Positions 11,137 to 24,050 of a stretch of DNA of 64,000 nt are shown one piece after another. A program made the translations under genes and the position numbers. Every line of letters starts with the position of its first letter. Position 1 is the stretch's first letter. Source of the DNA: Eurosta solidaginis (Eukaryota; Arthropoda; Insecta; Diptera; Tephritidae); the NCBI RefSeq assembly GCF_040869045.1, contig NC_090320.1, positions 249,178,978 through 249,242,977 on the forward strand, written 5' to 3'. The notes under the pieces are model-generated. The model was given only the letters and a program-made list of their open reading frames with translations. It ran no database searches and was not told the DNA's origin.

Positions 11137-12934
11137 TATACTCAGCCGTGCAGAGCTCACAGAGTATATTAACTTTGTTCCCATAACTGCAATACGTAAC
11201 GGCATAAACTAATCGAGATAGATATAGACTTCTATATATCAAAATGATCTGGGCGAAAAAAGGAATTGATTTGGCCATGTCCGTCCGTCCGTCCGCCCGT
11301 AAACACGATAACTTCAGTAAACTTTGAGGTATCCTGATGAAATTTGGTATGTAGGTTTCTGGGCACCCATCTCAGATCGCTATTTAAAATGAACGAAATC
11401 GGACTATAACCACGCCCACTTTTTCGATATCGAAAATTTCGAAAAATCCTAAAAGTGCGATAATTCATTACTAAAGACGGATAAAGCGATGAAACTTGGT
11501 AGGTGGGTTGACCTTATGACGTAGAATAGAAAATTAATAAAGTTTTGGACAATGGATGTGGCACCGCCCACTTTTGAAAGTTTTGCAAGCCGTAATTTGA
11601 CAGTCGTTGAAGATAATAAGATGAAATTTGGCAGGAACGTTACTAATATTACTATATATGCGCTAAATAAAAATTAGCTAAATCGGAAGAAGAACACGCC
11701 CAATTTAAAAAAAAAAATTTAAAAAGTCAAATTTTAACAAAAAATTGATTATCTTTACAGTATATAAGTAAATTATGTCAACATTCAACTCCAGTAATGA
11801 TATGGTGCAACAAAATACAAAAATAAAAGAAAATTTCAAAATGGGTGTGTCTACGCCCTTTTTCATTTAATTTGTCTAGAATACGTTTAATGCCATAAGT
11901 CGAACAAAAATTAACCAATCCTTGTGAAATTTGGTAGGAGCATAGATTCTATGACGGTAATTGTTTCCTGTGAAAATGGACGAAATCGGTGGAAGCCACG
12001 CCCTGCTTTTATACACAGTCGACCGTCTGTCTTTCCGCTTGTCCCTTAATACGATAACTTGAGCAAAAATTGATATATCTTTACTAAACTTAGCTCACGT
12101 ACTTATCTGAACTCACTTTATGTTGGCACAAAAAATGGCCGAAATCCGACCATGAGTTTTTCGATATCGAAAATTACGAAAAATGAAAAAAATTCCACAA
12201 TTCTATACCAAATATGAAAAAGGGATGAAATATTGTAATTCGATTGGTTTATTGACGCAAAATATAACTTTAGAATAAACTTTGTAAAATGGATGCGACA
12301 CCTACCATATTAAGTAGAATAAAATAAAAAAGTTCCGCAGAGCGAAATCAAAAGCCCTTGGAATCTTGGCAGGAATACTATTCGTGGTACTACATATATA
12401 AATAAATTAGCGGTACCCGACAGATGATGTTCTGGGTCACCCTGGTCCACATTTTGGTCGATATCTCGAAAACTCCTTCACATGTACAACTAACGGCCAC
12501 TCCCTTTTAAAACCGTCATTAGTACCTTTAATTTGATACCCATATCGTACAAAGACGTTATAGAGTTACCCCTGGTCCACCTTTATGGCGATATCTCGAA
12601 AATGCGACCACCTATACAACAACCACCACTCCCTTTTAAAACCCTCATTAATACTTTTAATTTGATACCCATGTCGTACAAACAAATTCGAGAGTTACCT
12701 CTGTTCCGCCTTTATGGCGATATCCTGAAATGGCGTCCACCTATCGAACTATGGCCCACTCCATTTTAAAATACTCTCTAATACCTTCCATTTGATACCC
12801 ATGTCATACAAACACATTCCAGGGTTACCCTAGGTTCATTTTCCTACATGGTGATTTTCCCTTGTTTTCTCTCCAAAGCTCTCAGCTGAGTATGTAATGT
12901 TCGGTTACACCCGAACTTAGCCTTCCTTACTTGT
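11137..12934 (+). mobile_element. Helentron copy B, complete
   Basis: Plus-strand copy. The 5' end (TATACTCAGCC, with GAGTATA downstream at about 11163) has a mutated inner stem. A (GTCC)n tract follows near 11278-11300, then a non-coding body with several CCACGCCCACTTTT boxes and the palindrome TTTTCGATATCGAAAA, about three 130-bp satellite units (12440-12840), the subterminal repeat CTCAGCTGAGTAT and the 3' hairpin GTTCGG/CCGAAC. It ends ...CCTTCCTTACTTG. No genes. Confidence 0.88.
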
Positions 12935-13625
12935 TATACCACAAAATGTATTTTATTTGAAAAATGCTACTGTTTAGTACATGCGTGAAATTTGCGTGTA
13001 ATTTCTTAGAATTTTTCTTTTAGTGCACTCATAGAATTAAAACATCAAAATTAAAGTCCTTTCAATAAATTTTTTTTTGCCACGTTTTATTATGCGCTCA
13101 GCTGTTTGGCGATAAAATCATGTTTATCTTTTATATCCATTCGGCTTTTGGGGTTTGGCCATTTGAGTGGTTTTGCAGGAAAAGCAATCAACTACTTAAT
13201 TCATTAGGGCAACGCTAAATATCTATGTACGAGTATATAACGTTATGGTGAAATTGTATAGGGAATATGAGTTTGATAGGCTCTTAAGAAGAGCGTGGAA
13301 AATCACAGCAAATAGATTTTTATGCGTGCGAAATCTTTTTATGTTGGATTTAATGTTAGCCGCGATCGTTGAACATTAACCAGAGTTTGTAGGAAAAGAG
13401 TACTAACATTTTTTTGCAAAATATTTATATACCTGGAAAAAAGGCACTAACACACTGACACTTAAATGTGCCACCTTAATGACCAAATCTTACCAAGTAA
13501 AGCAGAACCCATATATTTTTAAATCATTCAAAGTCGACGTTAGATGTGTCTCAGAGAGTTGGCTCTTTTCGTGGCATAGCGATTCTTCGCTGCGCGCTGA
13601 TGGGTATACATTAGCTGTTTTTTTT
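12935..13625. other. No gene recognised between Helentrons B and C
   Basis: AT-rich DNA with no open frame above 60 codons and no recognisable motif. Confidence 0.4.
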
Positions 13626-15340
13626 TATACTCAGCTGAGCAGAGCTCACAGAGTATATTAACTTTGTTCGCATAACGGTAGTCCATAAATGCATAAACTA
13701 ATCGAGATAGATATAGACTTCTATACATATATTAAAATGATCTGGGCGAAAAAAGGAATTCATTTAGCCATATCCGTCCGTCCATCCGTCCGTAAACACG
13801 ATAACTTGAGTAAATTTTGAGATATCTTGATGAAATTTGGCATATATCCTCATGAGTGCTCATCTCAGATCGCTATTTAAAATGAGCAAAATCGGACCAT
13901 AACCGCGCCCACTTTTTCGATATCGAAAATTTCGAAAATCCGAAAAAGTGCGATACTTCATTACCAAAGACGGCTAAAGCAATGAAACTTGGTAGGTGGG
14001 TTAACCTTATGACACAGAATAGAAAATTTGTAAAATTTTGGACAATAGGCGAGGCACCGCCCACTTTTAAAAGAAGGTAATTTCAAAGTTTTGCAAGCTG
14101 TAATTTGGCAGTCGTTGAAGATATCATGATGAAATTTGGCAAAAACGTTACTCCTATTACTATAAGTGTGGCAAGGAAAAATAAGCAAAATCGGATTAGG
14201 AACACGCCCACTTTAAACAAAATTATTTTTAAATAAAATTTTAACAAAAAATTTAATATCTTTACAGTATATAAATAAATTATGTCAACATTCAACTCCA
14301 GTAATGATAAATACAATGACAAAATACAAAACTAAAAGAAAATTTCAAAATGGGCGTGGCTCCGCCCTTTTTCATTTAATTCGTCTAGAATACTTTTAAT
14401 GCCATAAATCGAACAAAAATTTACCAATCCTTTTGAAATTTGGTAGGGGCTTAGGTTCTACGACGGTAACTGTTTTCTGTGAGTCTGTCCTTCCGCTCGG
14501 CCGTTAAAACGATAACTTGAGCAAAAATCGATATATCTTTACTAAACTCAGTTCACGTACTTATGTGAACACACTTTATCTTGGTAAAAAAATGGCCGAA
14601 ATCCGACTATGACCACGCCCACTTTTTCGATATCGAAAATTACGAAAAATGAAAAAAATTCCATAATTCTATACCAAATATGAAAAAAGAGATGAAACAT
14701 GGTAATTGTATTGGATTATTGACGCAAAATATAACTTTAGAAAAAACTTTGTAAAATGGATGTGACACCTACCATATTAAGTAGAAGAAAATGACAAAAG
14801 CTCATCTTGTATCTGCTTACTTAAAATCTTTTCAATATTTAACCACATAACAAAGTAAAAGTTATACAAAGTATTTCAGTTTCTATTTCCTACATTGCCC
14901 ACTACGTTTTAAATAATCATTAACACCTTTCATTTGATACCCATATCGTACAAACACATTCTAGTGTCACCCCTGGTCCACATTTTGGTCGATATCTTGA
15001 AACCGCCTTCACATATACAACTAAGGGCCACTCCCTTTTAAAACCCTCATTAATATCTTTCATTTGATACCCATATCGTACAACACATATTCCAGAGTCA
15101 CCCCTGGTCCACCTTTATGGCGATATCCTGAAATAGCGTCCACCTATAGAACTATAGCCCACTCTCTTTTAAAATACTCTTTAATACCTTCCATTTGCAA
15201 CCCATGTCATACAAACACATTCCAGGGTCACCCTAGGTTAATTTTGCTAAATGATCACCATTTCCCTTATTTTGTCTCCAAAGCTCTCAGCTGAGTATGT
15301 AATGTTCGGTTACACCCGAACTTAGCCTTCCTTACTTGTT
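13626..15340 (+). mobile_element. Helentron copy C, complete
   Basis: Same structure as copy B. The 5' end is TATACTCAGCTGAG with the inner TGAGC/GCTCA stem intact. It has a (GTCC) tract near 13776, the GC-box body, about three satellite units (14930-15240), the subterminal CTCAGCTGAGTAT at about 15288, and the 3' hairpin with CTTGTT end. It lies only 690 bp after copy B in the same orientation. The two are separate insertions with different internal substitutions. Confidence 0.88.
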
Positions 15341-15589
15341 TACATCTATATACATATACGCTTAAACTTTATATGGACTGCTTAGCGTTAAACTTTATCT
15401 ACTCTTCTGAAATTGGTGCACAGAAAATTAGTACTCATAAATTTCAATACGCATTATACTCAGATGCAACTGAAATATGTGTCTATGGTTCACCTCTATG
15501 TATTACCTCTACAAATGGTGTGTGTCCACTATTCACCGCAACCGATTCAGCTATCTCCAACAGAGGTGTGTAGCGAGTTGCCGCTAGAT

Positions 15590-15932
15590 GGTTTAAGCTC
15601 TTCAAATTACTTTTAGGACTCATTTACAGACAGAATAAACACATTGACTTTGACAATTTTATTGACTCTATTCATAATCATAACATAAGCTATAACAACA
15701 TTGGGATAGTCGATGATTTCAACAGTGACCTGCTCACCGAAAATAAGTTCTCCCTGGCTATGAAAACCCTAGTTCTGCTCCCAGTGAAAACATTGTACCC
15801 TACGCACTTTACACAGTCAAGTAGCATTCTCTTGAAAGTCCAAAATCCTGCTCTTTGATCAGCTCTCTATTCCAAATTTTGCAAAACAAGACTTAATCTT
15901 TATTACTTATGATTCTCTTTCCTATTCTAAAC
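15590..15932 (+). pseudogene. LINE endonuclease relic
   Basis: Frames read IYRQNKHIDFDNFID, IVDDFNSDLLTENKFS, VKTLYPTHFTQSSSILL and, after a frameshift near 15860, LFDQLSIPNFAKQDLIF. The order matches the C-terminal half of an apurinic-like endonuclease of a non-LTR retrotransposon (GDFN, then PTHF, then the S-x-HD-like end). It is a different subfamily from the other LINEs in the window. No RT follows, because the next element (the Helentron at 15936) interrupts or replaces it. Confidence 0.5.
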
Positions 15933-16229
15933 TGAGTTGATTAAGCCATATGCGTATATCTGTCTGTTTGAACGCAAACTAGTCCATCAATTTTTGAGAT
16001 ATCTTGATGAAATGAGGTGAGCTGGTATATATGAGTGTCCAATGGATTTGTCGGAACTAACCGGATTCATCATTGTACCAATTTTTCGAAAAAGAGGGTT
16101 TTTGTCATTTATTCCTCATTTTAGCAGCTACAAGACTGAAATTTCACAGGATGGTTTAATATAAAGCATGAACTGTTGTACGCAAAAATTGTCAAGATCG
16201 GTCGGATATATAAAATACAACCCATACAA

Positions 16230-18868
16230 AATGGTCCATAAGCAACGTCTACACACACAGCGACCATAAAGCTATTAGCGTAGAGCTGCTCGAAACTCCA
16301 CGAACGGTAGCAGCAAGACATCGACAAAGTAGGACATGGAAACAGCACCTTTTCGACCCACAAATATTTGACATTATCTGGAAGGACGCCATAGTACGAG
16401 AATCGCATGCGGAAGACCAGTCGGTTCAAATCACTAAGTTGCTATGTATGGCATGTGATGCTGCCATGCCCAGAAGTCGCGGAAGAGCACAGCGCACTCC
16501 GGTATATTGGTGGAATGACAAAATTGCGTAAGAGCGTAGAAAATGTCACAAAGCACGAAGACTAGCGCAGAGGGCACGCTCATCACCGCGATATGCGGAG
16601 CTACACAGCACCTATGTCGCACAAAGGAAGGCACTTAAAAATGCCATAAAAAAGAGCAAGAAGTTATGCTTTAGGGAACTGCTGGATCCTTGGGGATCAG
16701 CCTACAGAACTGTGATGGCCAAAGTTAAAGGACCGATATCACAGCAACCTACGTGCCCGATACTGATGAATATTATTGTTGAAACACTTTTCCCGGCGCA
16801 AGATCGCTGGACTTATCCAAGCGAGGATCTAGAAAGTACGGAAATTCCGCAAATTACAGAGCAAGAGGTGCTGGACGCTGCAAAAAGACTTGCTGATAAC
16901 AAATCCCCAGGACCCGACGAAGTACCAAACATAGCCCTGAAATCCGCGATCAAAACTAGTGTTACATTATTTACTGATCTTTTTAATGCCTATATGCAAG
17001 AAGGCGTGTTCCCTCGCCCGTGGAAACGACAAAGATTTGTCCTATTGCTGAAACGTGGTAAACAGCCGGACCAACCATCCTCATATAGGCCACTTTGTAT
17101 GCTGGATTCCCTAGGGAAGATTTTCGAGCGTATAATTAGTGAGCGCCTACAGCTGACTCTAGAAAGACCAGGTGGCTTATCGAATAGTCAATATGGATTT
17201 CGCAAATCAAGATCCAACGTAGATGCAATACAAACAGTCGTCAATATAGCTAGAGAAGCTATCTCTGGAGGCCAAAATAAAAGGAAGTTCTGTGCACTGA
17301 TTATGTTGGACATCAAGAATGCTTTTAACACTGCGAGCTGGATGCAGATAATGGCAGCGCTGCAGAGCTTCGGCACTCCAGCTTACTTACGCAGAATAAT
17401 AGGTAGCTATCTTAAAGACAGAGTACTTCTTTTTGACACGGATCAAGGAGCAAAAGAGTACAAAATCATAGGAGGCGTCCCACAGGGATCTGTTCTCGGT
17501 CCAACGCTTTGGAATGTAATGTATGACGGGGTGCTAAAGATTGATCTACCAGAAAACACGCAAATTGTGGGATATGCTGATGATATTGCAGTGGTAGTAG
17601 TGGCCAAGAAACTGGACCTGCTTCAAGTATTATGAAATGACGCCGTAGCAAGAATAAAGGAATGGCTGACCAATACGGGACTGGAGTTGGCTAGCCAAAA
17701 GACGGAAGTGGTATTAGTAAGCTCCAAACGTTCGGCGAACGAGTTAGTCTTAACTGTCGGGGATCACCAAATCACCTCAAAGGATTCCTTAAAATGCTTA
17801 GGAGTGCACACTGACTCTAAGTTAACTTTCAAAGAGCACTTCAGAGCGGTGGGGGAGAAAATTACCAAAGTTAATGGATCACTTATGCGAATAATGCCTA
17901 ACATTGGTGGTCCGAGCGAAGCTACACGTCAGCTATTGTCCACAGTAACCAGCTCAATAATACTATACGCAGCACCAGTGTGGTATGGATCTAAACAGAC
18001 CCATCAAAAATATATATTAGCAGCGTACCGACTTGCTTCTTTAAGAATAGCAAGTGCTTATCGGACGGTGTCCGACGACGCGATCCTGGTTCTAACCCGG
18101 AAAATCCTAGTGGACTTACTGGCAAGCGAAATGGCCGATATGTATAACACTAATATCGAGCGACCATCTGAAGAAGACAAGAAAAGAGCAAGGACACAAA
18201 CAGTAGCTAAGTGGCAAGAACGGAGGGATGCCTCGAGTAAAGGGCGTTGGACTTTCACACTAGTTTGGAACGTAGCTCAATGGAATGAGCGGAAGCACGG
18301 CGAACTGAACTACCATCTCACGCAGATAATGAGTGGACATGGCGGTTTCAAAGAGTATTTATGGAAGCTTAGGATAGAGGAAGATTCTCATTGCCCAATG
18401 TGTACCACGGAGTTAGAAAACGCAGAACACGTCATGTTCCACTGCCCCCGTTTCCACGAAGAAAGACTCACCTTGCATGGAGTCTTTGGGGAGGAACCTA
18501 CCACGAGAAATTTAGTATCACATATGTGCAACAGGTAAGAGTGCTGGACTGCAGTGAGAAAAATGGCATTTATAGTAATGACACGCCTGATGGATGCTGA
18601 GAGGGAGCGCAGAGAAATGCGCATGCGAAGCAGTGGCGATTAAATGGACACTCAGAGCAAATAGCGGGAACCTGGACGCAGGGACAACAATAGGCTCTAA
18701 AAAATGAGAAATATGGAACGCCACCCTGAAGTAATGCGAAAGTGGTGCCGGGGTGGGCGACGGTTCCAGAAAGGGGCTGTTTTTAGTCTACGAACACACG
18801 GTTGCTGCGGCGGCAGCAATTATGGTGCATTAGGCATTTTTCAGCCTCCCCGCAAAAAAAAAAAAAAA
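16230..18868 (+). mobile_element. 5'-truncated R1-like non-LTR retrotransposon with poly(A)
   Basis: Inserted in a Helentron repeat unit. The flanking CCATACAA (16222-16229) and CCATGCAA (18869-18876) look like an 8-bp target duplication with one change. The element begins inside the endonuclease and ends in a 15-A tail (18854-18868). No RNase H is present and the C-terminus carries a CCHC knuckle, which fits the R1 clade. A related 3' fragment lies at 51350-51910. Confidence 0.8.
16245..18643 (+). pseudogene. ORF2 remnant: endonuclease end, reverse transcriptase, CCHC knuckle
   Basis: One reading frame runs through the whole remnant. It starts at the endonuclease SDHKAI motif, passes WWNDKIA, and enters the RT at SPGPDEVPN. 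It continues through YGFRKSRSNVDAI, MLDIKNAFNTA, GGVPQGSVLGPTLWN and GYADDIAVVV, the catalytic YADD box. The thumb (KCLGVHTDSKLTF) follows, then the knuckle C-PMC-TTELENAEH-VMFHC and the end RMRSSGD. Three in-frame stops break it: TAA at 16529, TGA at 17633 and TAA at 18536. No frameshift is seen. As a non-LTR ORF2 it would have made target-primed reverse transcription enzyme; this copy cannot. Confidence 0.85.
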
Positions 18869-20950
18869 CCATGCAACTGATTGTTAGATGAGAGGTTTAA
18901 GAGACATTTTTCATAATTTTAACCGCTAGCTGCTTCACATTTTTAGAGATGCTCGCAAATATGGCATATATTATTGCCTGAAAACATCGTTAAGATCGGT
19001 CATATATATATTAGATATCCGATACCACCGTTTGTTGAGATAAAATGTGTAACGTAATTCCTTCCTCATTTTAACAGTTAGAAATTTGAAATTTCACAAG
19101 AAGCTCACACATACGTCATAAGTTATTGTCGGAAAAATCGTCAAGATCGGTCATATATGTTTATAATATATATCTCATACAACTGATTGCTCAAAGGTTT
19201 AACGTAATTTCTTTCTAATTTTATGAGCTAAAAGCATAAATTTCACAGGATGTTTACTCATAAGGCATAAGTTGCTGTCCGAAAAATCGTTAGATCGTTC
19301 CCATATATAATGTTTATCACATACAACTAATTGTTCAGATTTTGTGAATTTTAGAAACATAATTGTTCAGCTCCATTCATGAAAGGTGTGAGTTCTTTGG
19401 CACAGTCGAAAACATTCCCGTCTTTACTTGTTATCTTAATGTATAAAAATCACGTGTCCCTATGTTTGTTCCCGATGGACTCCTAAATTACTGAACCGAT
19501 TTTGAATTTGTTTTGCACCCCGTGTGTAGTTCGATCTAAGTTGAAATATAGGATAGGGTATATCTCAGTTTATAGTCGCAATATTATTTTATTGCAAATT
19601 ATTTTATTTTTTTATACGTAATAATAAAATGTTACGTATATGCACCGGCACTCACATTTTCAGGTGGTGCGGATATATGTACTTCCGTGTAATTGGTTGG
19701 TGTTTAATTAAACAACGTGCTTATCAATTATAGCACTTTTTAAACCGAATTTCAAAAGCAAAGAAAATCTGCATTTCGTTTTAATAATATAGAGAAGTGT
19801 GAAAATAAAGATCTATATTTGGGGAGTTCCATCCCATTTCGACCAATTTTGAACCAGACCCCTTTAGAATTGGCTGAAAGTTTTTCTTCTTTTTCTAGCT
19901 TACGAAAGACGTTTTTCAGAATTTTTTCAAATTTTTTCATCCAACTCAAAAAAGTTATGAATTTTAAAAAAACACCGTTTTTGTTTTCAAAATGCTATAA
20001 CTTTTTCAAAAACTGACCGTTTGGTTTCTTTTTTGTTTTAAAATTGTTTTTTAAATGTACTTTTCGGAAAAAATACAAAAAAATGTTTAAAGTTTTTTTT
20101 TTAGTTTTTCAGTTTTTCGAGATTTTTCCAATATTGCCATTTTTTTTCTCATATAAAACTTCAATCAATTCTGCAATCATCCCCACTAATCCCGGAGTGG
20201 GCCGATTTTTTTTATATTTTTATACTCAGTTGAGCAGAGCTCACAGAGTATATTAAGTTTGATTGGATAACGGTTGGTTGTACATATATAAAGGAATCGA
20301 GATAGATATAGACTTCCATATATCAAAATAATCAGGATCGAAAAAAAATTTGATTGAGCCATGTCCGTCCGTCCGTCCGTCCGTCCGTCCGTCCGTTAAC
20401 ACGATAACTTGAGTAAATTTTGAGCTATCTTGATGAAATTTGGTATGTAGATTCCTGGGTACTCATCTCAGATCGCTATTTAAAATGAACGATATCGGAC
20501 TATAACCACGGCCACTTTTTCGATATCGAAAATTTCGAGAAACAGAAAAAATGCGATAATTCATTGCCAAAGGCAATTAAAGCGATGAAACTTGGCAGAT
20601 GGGTTGACGTTATGACGCAGAATAGAAAATTAGTAAGATTTTGGACAATGGGCGTGGCACCGCCCACTTTTACAAGAAGGTAATTTAAAAGTTTTGCAAG
20701 CTGTAATTTGGCAGTCGTTGAAGATATCATGATGAAATTTGGCAGGAACGCTGCTACTATTACTATATATGTGCTAAATAAAAATTAGCAAAATTGGATG
20801 AAGAACACGCCCACTTTTTAAAAAAAAAAATTTTTAAATTCAAATTTTAACAAAAAATTTAATATCTTTACTGTATATAAGTAAATTAAGTCAAAATTCA
20901 ACTCCTGTAATGATATGATGCAACAAAATACAAAAATAAAAGAAAATTTC

Positions 20951-20976
20951 AAAATGGGCGTGGCTCCGCCCATTTT
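20951..20976. repeat. GC-rich hairpin in Helentron body, 10-bp perfect stem
   Basis: AAAATGGGCG and CGCCCATTTT flank a 6-nt TGGCTC loop. A weaker one (TGGGCG/CGCCCA) lies near 20649-20666. The same hairpins recur at matching places in copies C, E, F, G and H, mostly with partial decay, so they are a constant part of the body. Confidence 0.85.
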
Positions 20977-21639
20977 CATTTAGTTTGTCTAGAATACTTT
21001 TAATGCCATAAGTCGAACAAAAATTTACCAATCCTTCTCAAATTTGGTAGATACATAGATTCTATGACGGTAACTGTTCTCTGTGAAAATGGCCGAAATC
21101 GGTGGAAGCCACGCCCAGTTTTTATACACAGTCCACCGTATGTCCTTCCGCTCGGCTGTTAACACAATAACTTGAGCAAAAACCGATATATCTTTACTAA
21201 ACTTATCCCACCTACTTATCTGAACTCACTTTATCTCGGTATAAAAAATAGCCGAAATCCGACCATAACCACGCCCACTTTATCGATATCGAAAATTACG
21301 AAAAATGAAAAAATTGCCATAATTCTATACCAAATACGAAAAAAGGGATGAAACATGGTAACTGGATTGGTTTATTGACGCAAAATATAACTTTGGAAAA
21401 AATTTTGTAAAATGGGTGTGACACCTACCATATTAAGTAGAAGAAAATGAAAAAGTTCTACAAGGCAAAATCAACAGCCCTTGGAATTTTGGCAGGAATA
21501 CTGTTAGTGGTATTGCATATATAAATAAATTAGCAGTACCCGACAGATGATTTTCTGGATCACCTGGTCCACATTTTGGTCGATATCGCGAGAACACCTT
21601 CACATATACATCTAAGGGCCACTCGCTTTTAAAACCCTC

Positions 21640-23790
21640 ATTAATACCTTTAATTTGATATCCATATCGTACTAACACATTCTAGAGTCACCCCTGGCCC
21701 ACCCTAATGGCGATATCTCGAAAAGGCGTCCACCTATAGACCTAATGCCCACTCCCTCTTAAAATGCTCAGTAACACCTTTCGTTTGATACCCATATCGT
21801 ACAAACATTCTAGAGTCACCTCTGGCCCACCCTAATGGCGATATCTCGAAAAGGCGTCCACCTATAGACCTAATGTCCACTCCCTCTTAAAATGCTCAGT
21901 AACACCTTTCGTTTGATACCCATATCGTACAAACATTCTAGAGTCACCCCTGGCCCACCCTATTGGCTATGTCTCGAAAAGGCCACCTATAGACCTAATG
22001 CCCACTCCCTCTTAAAATGCTCAGTAACACATTTCGTTTGATACCCATATCGTACAAACATTCTAGAGTCCCCCTGGCCTACCCTAATGGCGATATCTCG
22101 AAAAGGCGTCCACCTATAGACCTAATGCCCACTCCCTCTTAAAATGCTCAGTCACGCCCTTCGTTTGATACCCATATCGTACAAACATTCTAGAGTCACC
22201 CTTGGTCCACCTTTATGGCGATATCTCGAAAAGGCGTCCACCTATAGACCTAATGCCCACTCCCTCTTAAAATGCTCAGTAACACCTTTCGTTTGATACC
22301 CATATCGTACAAACATTCTAGAGTCACCCTTGGTCCACCTTTATGGCGATATCTCGAAAAGGCGTCCACATATAGAACTAAGGATTACTCCCTTTTAAAA
22401 TACTCATTACCACCTTTCATTTGATACCCATATCGTACAAACACATTCTAGAGTCACCCCTGGCCCACCCTAATGGCGATATCTCGAAAAGGCGTCCACC
22501 TATAGACCTAATGCCCACTTCCTCTTAAAATGCTCAGTAACACCTTTCGTTTGATACCCATATCGCACAAACATTATAGAGTCACCCCTGGCCCACACTA
22601 ATGGCGATATCTCGAAAAGACGTCCACCTATAGACCTAATGCCCGCTCCCTCTTAAAATGCTCAGTAACACCTTTCGTTTGATACCCATATCGTACAAAC
22701 ACATTCTAGAGTCACCCCTGGCCCACCCTAATGACGATATCTCGAAAAGGCGTCCACTTATAGACCTAATGCCCACTCCCTCTTAAAATGCTCAGTAACA
22801 CCTTTCGTTTGATACCCATATCGTACAAACATTCTAGAGTCACCCTTGGTCCACCTTTATGGCGATGTATCGAAAAGGCGTCCACCTATAGAACTAAGGA
22901 TTACTCCCTTTTAAGATACTCATTACCATATTTCATTTGATACCCATATCATACAAACACATTCTAGAGTCACCCCTGGCCCACCCTAATGGCGACATTT
23001 CGAAAAGGCGTCCACCTATAGACCTATTGCCCACTCCCTCTTAAAATGCTCAGTAACACTTTTCGTTTTATACCCATATCGTACAAACATTCTAGAGTCA
23101 CCCCTGGCCCACCCTAATGGCAATATCTCGAAAAGGCGTCCACCTATAGACCTAATGCCCACTCCCTCTTAAAATGCTCAGTAACACCTTTCATTTGATT
23201 CCCATATCGTACAAACACATTCTAGAGACACCCCTGGTCCACCTTTATGGCGATATCTCGAAACGGCGGCCACCTATGGACTAAGGATCACTCCTTTTCA
23301 AAATACTCATTAACAGCTTTCCTTTGATACCCATATCGTACAAACATATTCTAGAGTCACCCCTGGTCCACCTTTATGGCGATTTCTCGAAAAGGCGTTC
23401 ACCTATAGAACTAAAGCCCATTCCCTTTTAAAATACTCATTACCACCTTTCATTTGATACCCATATCGTACAAACACATTCTAGAGTCACCCCTGGTCCA
23501 CCTTAATGGCGATATCTCGAAAGGGCGTCAACTGATAGACCTAAGGCCCACTCCCTCTTAAAATGCTCAGTAACACCTTTCATTTGATACCCATATCGTA
23601 CAAACAAATTCTAGAGTCAGCCCTGGTCCACCTTTATGGCGATATTCCTAAATGGCGTCCATCCATAGAACTATGGCCTACTCTCTCTTAAAATACTCTT
23701 TAATACCTTCCATTTGATACACATGTCATACAACCACATTCCAAGGTTACCCTAGGTTCATTTTCCTACATGGTGATTTTCCTTATTTTG
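21640..23790. repeat. 130-bp satellite array of Helentron D, about 16-17 units
   Basis: Units contain CATTCTAGAGTCACCCCTGG and GATATCTCGAAAAGGCGTCC. Two types alternate irregularly: one with CTCTTAAAATGCTCAGTAAC, one with CTTTTAAAATACTCATTACC. They are the inverted counterparts of the two types in array A. The last unit, before the 3' end, is more diverged. Confidence 0.93.
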
Positions 23791-24050
23791 TCTCCATAGC
23801 TCTCAACTGAGTATGTAATGTTCGGTTACACCCGAACTTAGCCTTCCTTACTTGTTTTTTATTTAATTGAAAAAAAAAATTTTCAAAAATAATTTTTTTT
23901 TTATCAATTTTATTTATATAACAAAAAAATGTTAGAAAATGATTTTTAAGTATTCTTTTCTTTATATATTATGGTAATCTACGATTAAAATAACCAGGAT
24001 TAATGACTGACACAGTAAACATGTAAGTTTTCTAAAAATAATGTAACAAA

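Larger units (their letters stand above)
15936..19432 (+). mobile_element. Second-family Helentron, 5'-truncated, split by a LINE
   Basis: The plus strand from 15945 carries GTCTGTTTGAACGCAAACTA, the inverted counterpart of about 6006-6022 in the copy at 4453-6173. Repeat units with CAACTGATTG and GATCGGTCATATAT follow (16100-16229, then 18869-19350). The 3' end near 19370 has TTCATGAAAGGT and a decayed hairpin, ending TTTACTTG. The R1-like LINE at 16230-18868 interrupts it. Both flanks resume the same repeat unit (CCATACAA before, CCATGCAACTGATTG after). Confidence 0.7.
20221..23856 (+). mobile_element. Helentron copy D, complete, longest in the window
   Basis: The 5' end at 20221 forms a two-stage hairpin: outer stem TATACTC/GAGTATA, inner stem TGAGC/GCTCA. 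Then come (GTCC)8 at about 20363-20396 and a non-coding body of about 1.2 kb. The body holds the palindrome TTTTCGATATCGAAAA (20517-20532) and GC-rich hairpins near 20648 and 20951. About 16-17 satellite units (21640-23790), CTCAACTGAGTAT and the 3' hairpin GTTCGG/CCGAAC follow, ending ...TTACTTG at about 23854. This copy is the best reference for the family. Confidence 0.9.

Noticed and set aside
20500..20730. Peptides such as MISSTTAKLQLAKLLNYLL recurring in copies A, C, D, E and G
   Set aside because: They are translations of the non-coding Helentron body; frames differ in length and break in most copies, with no sign of selection on codons.
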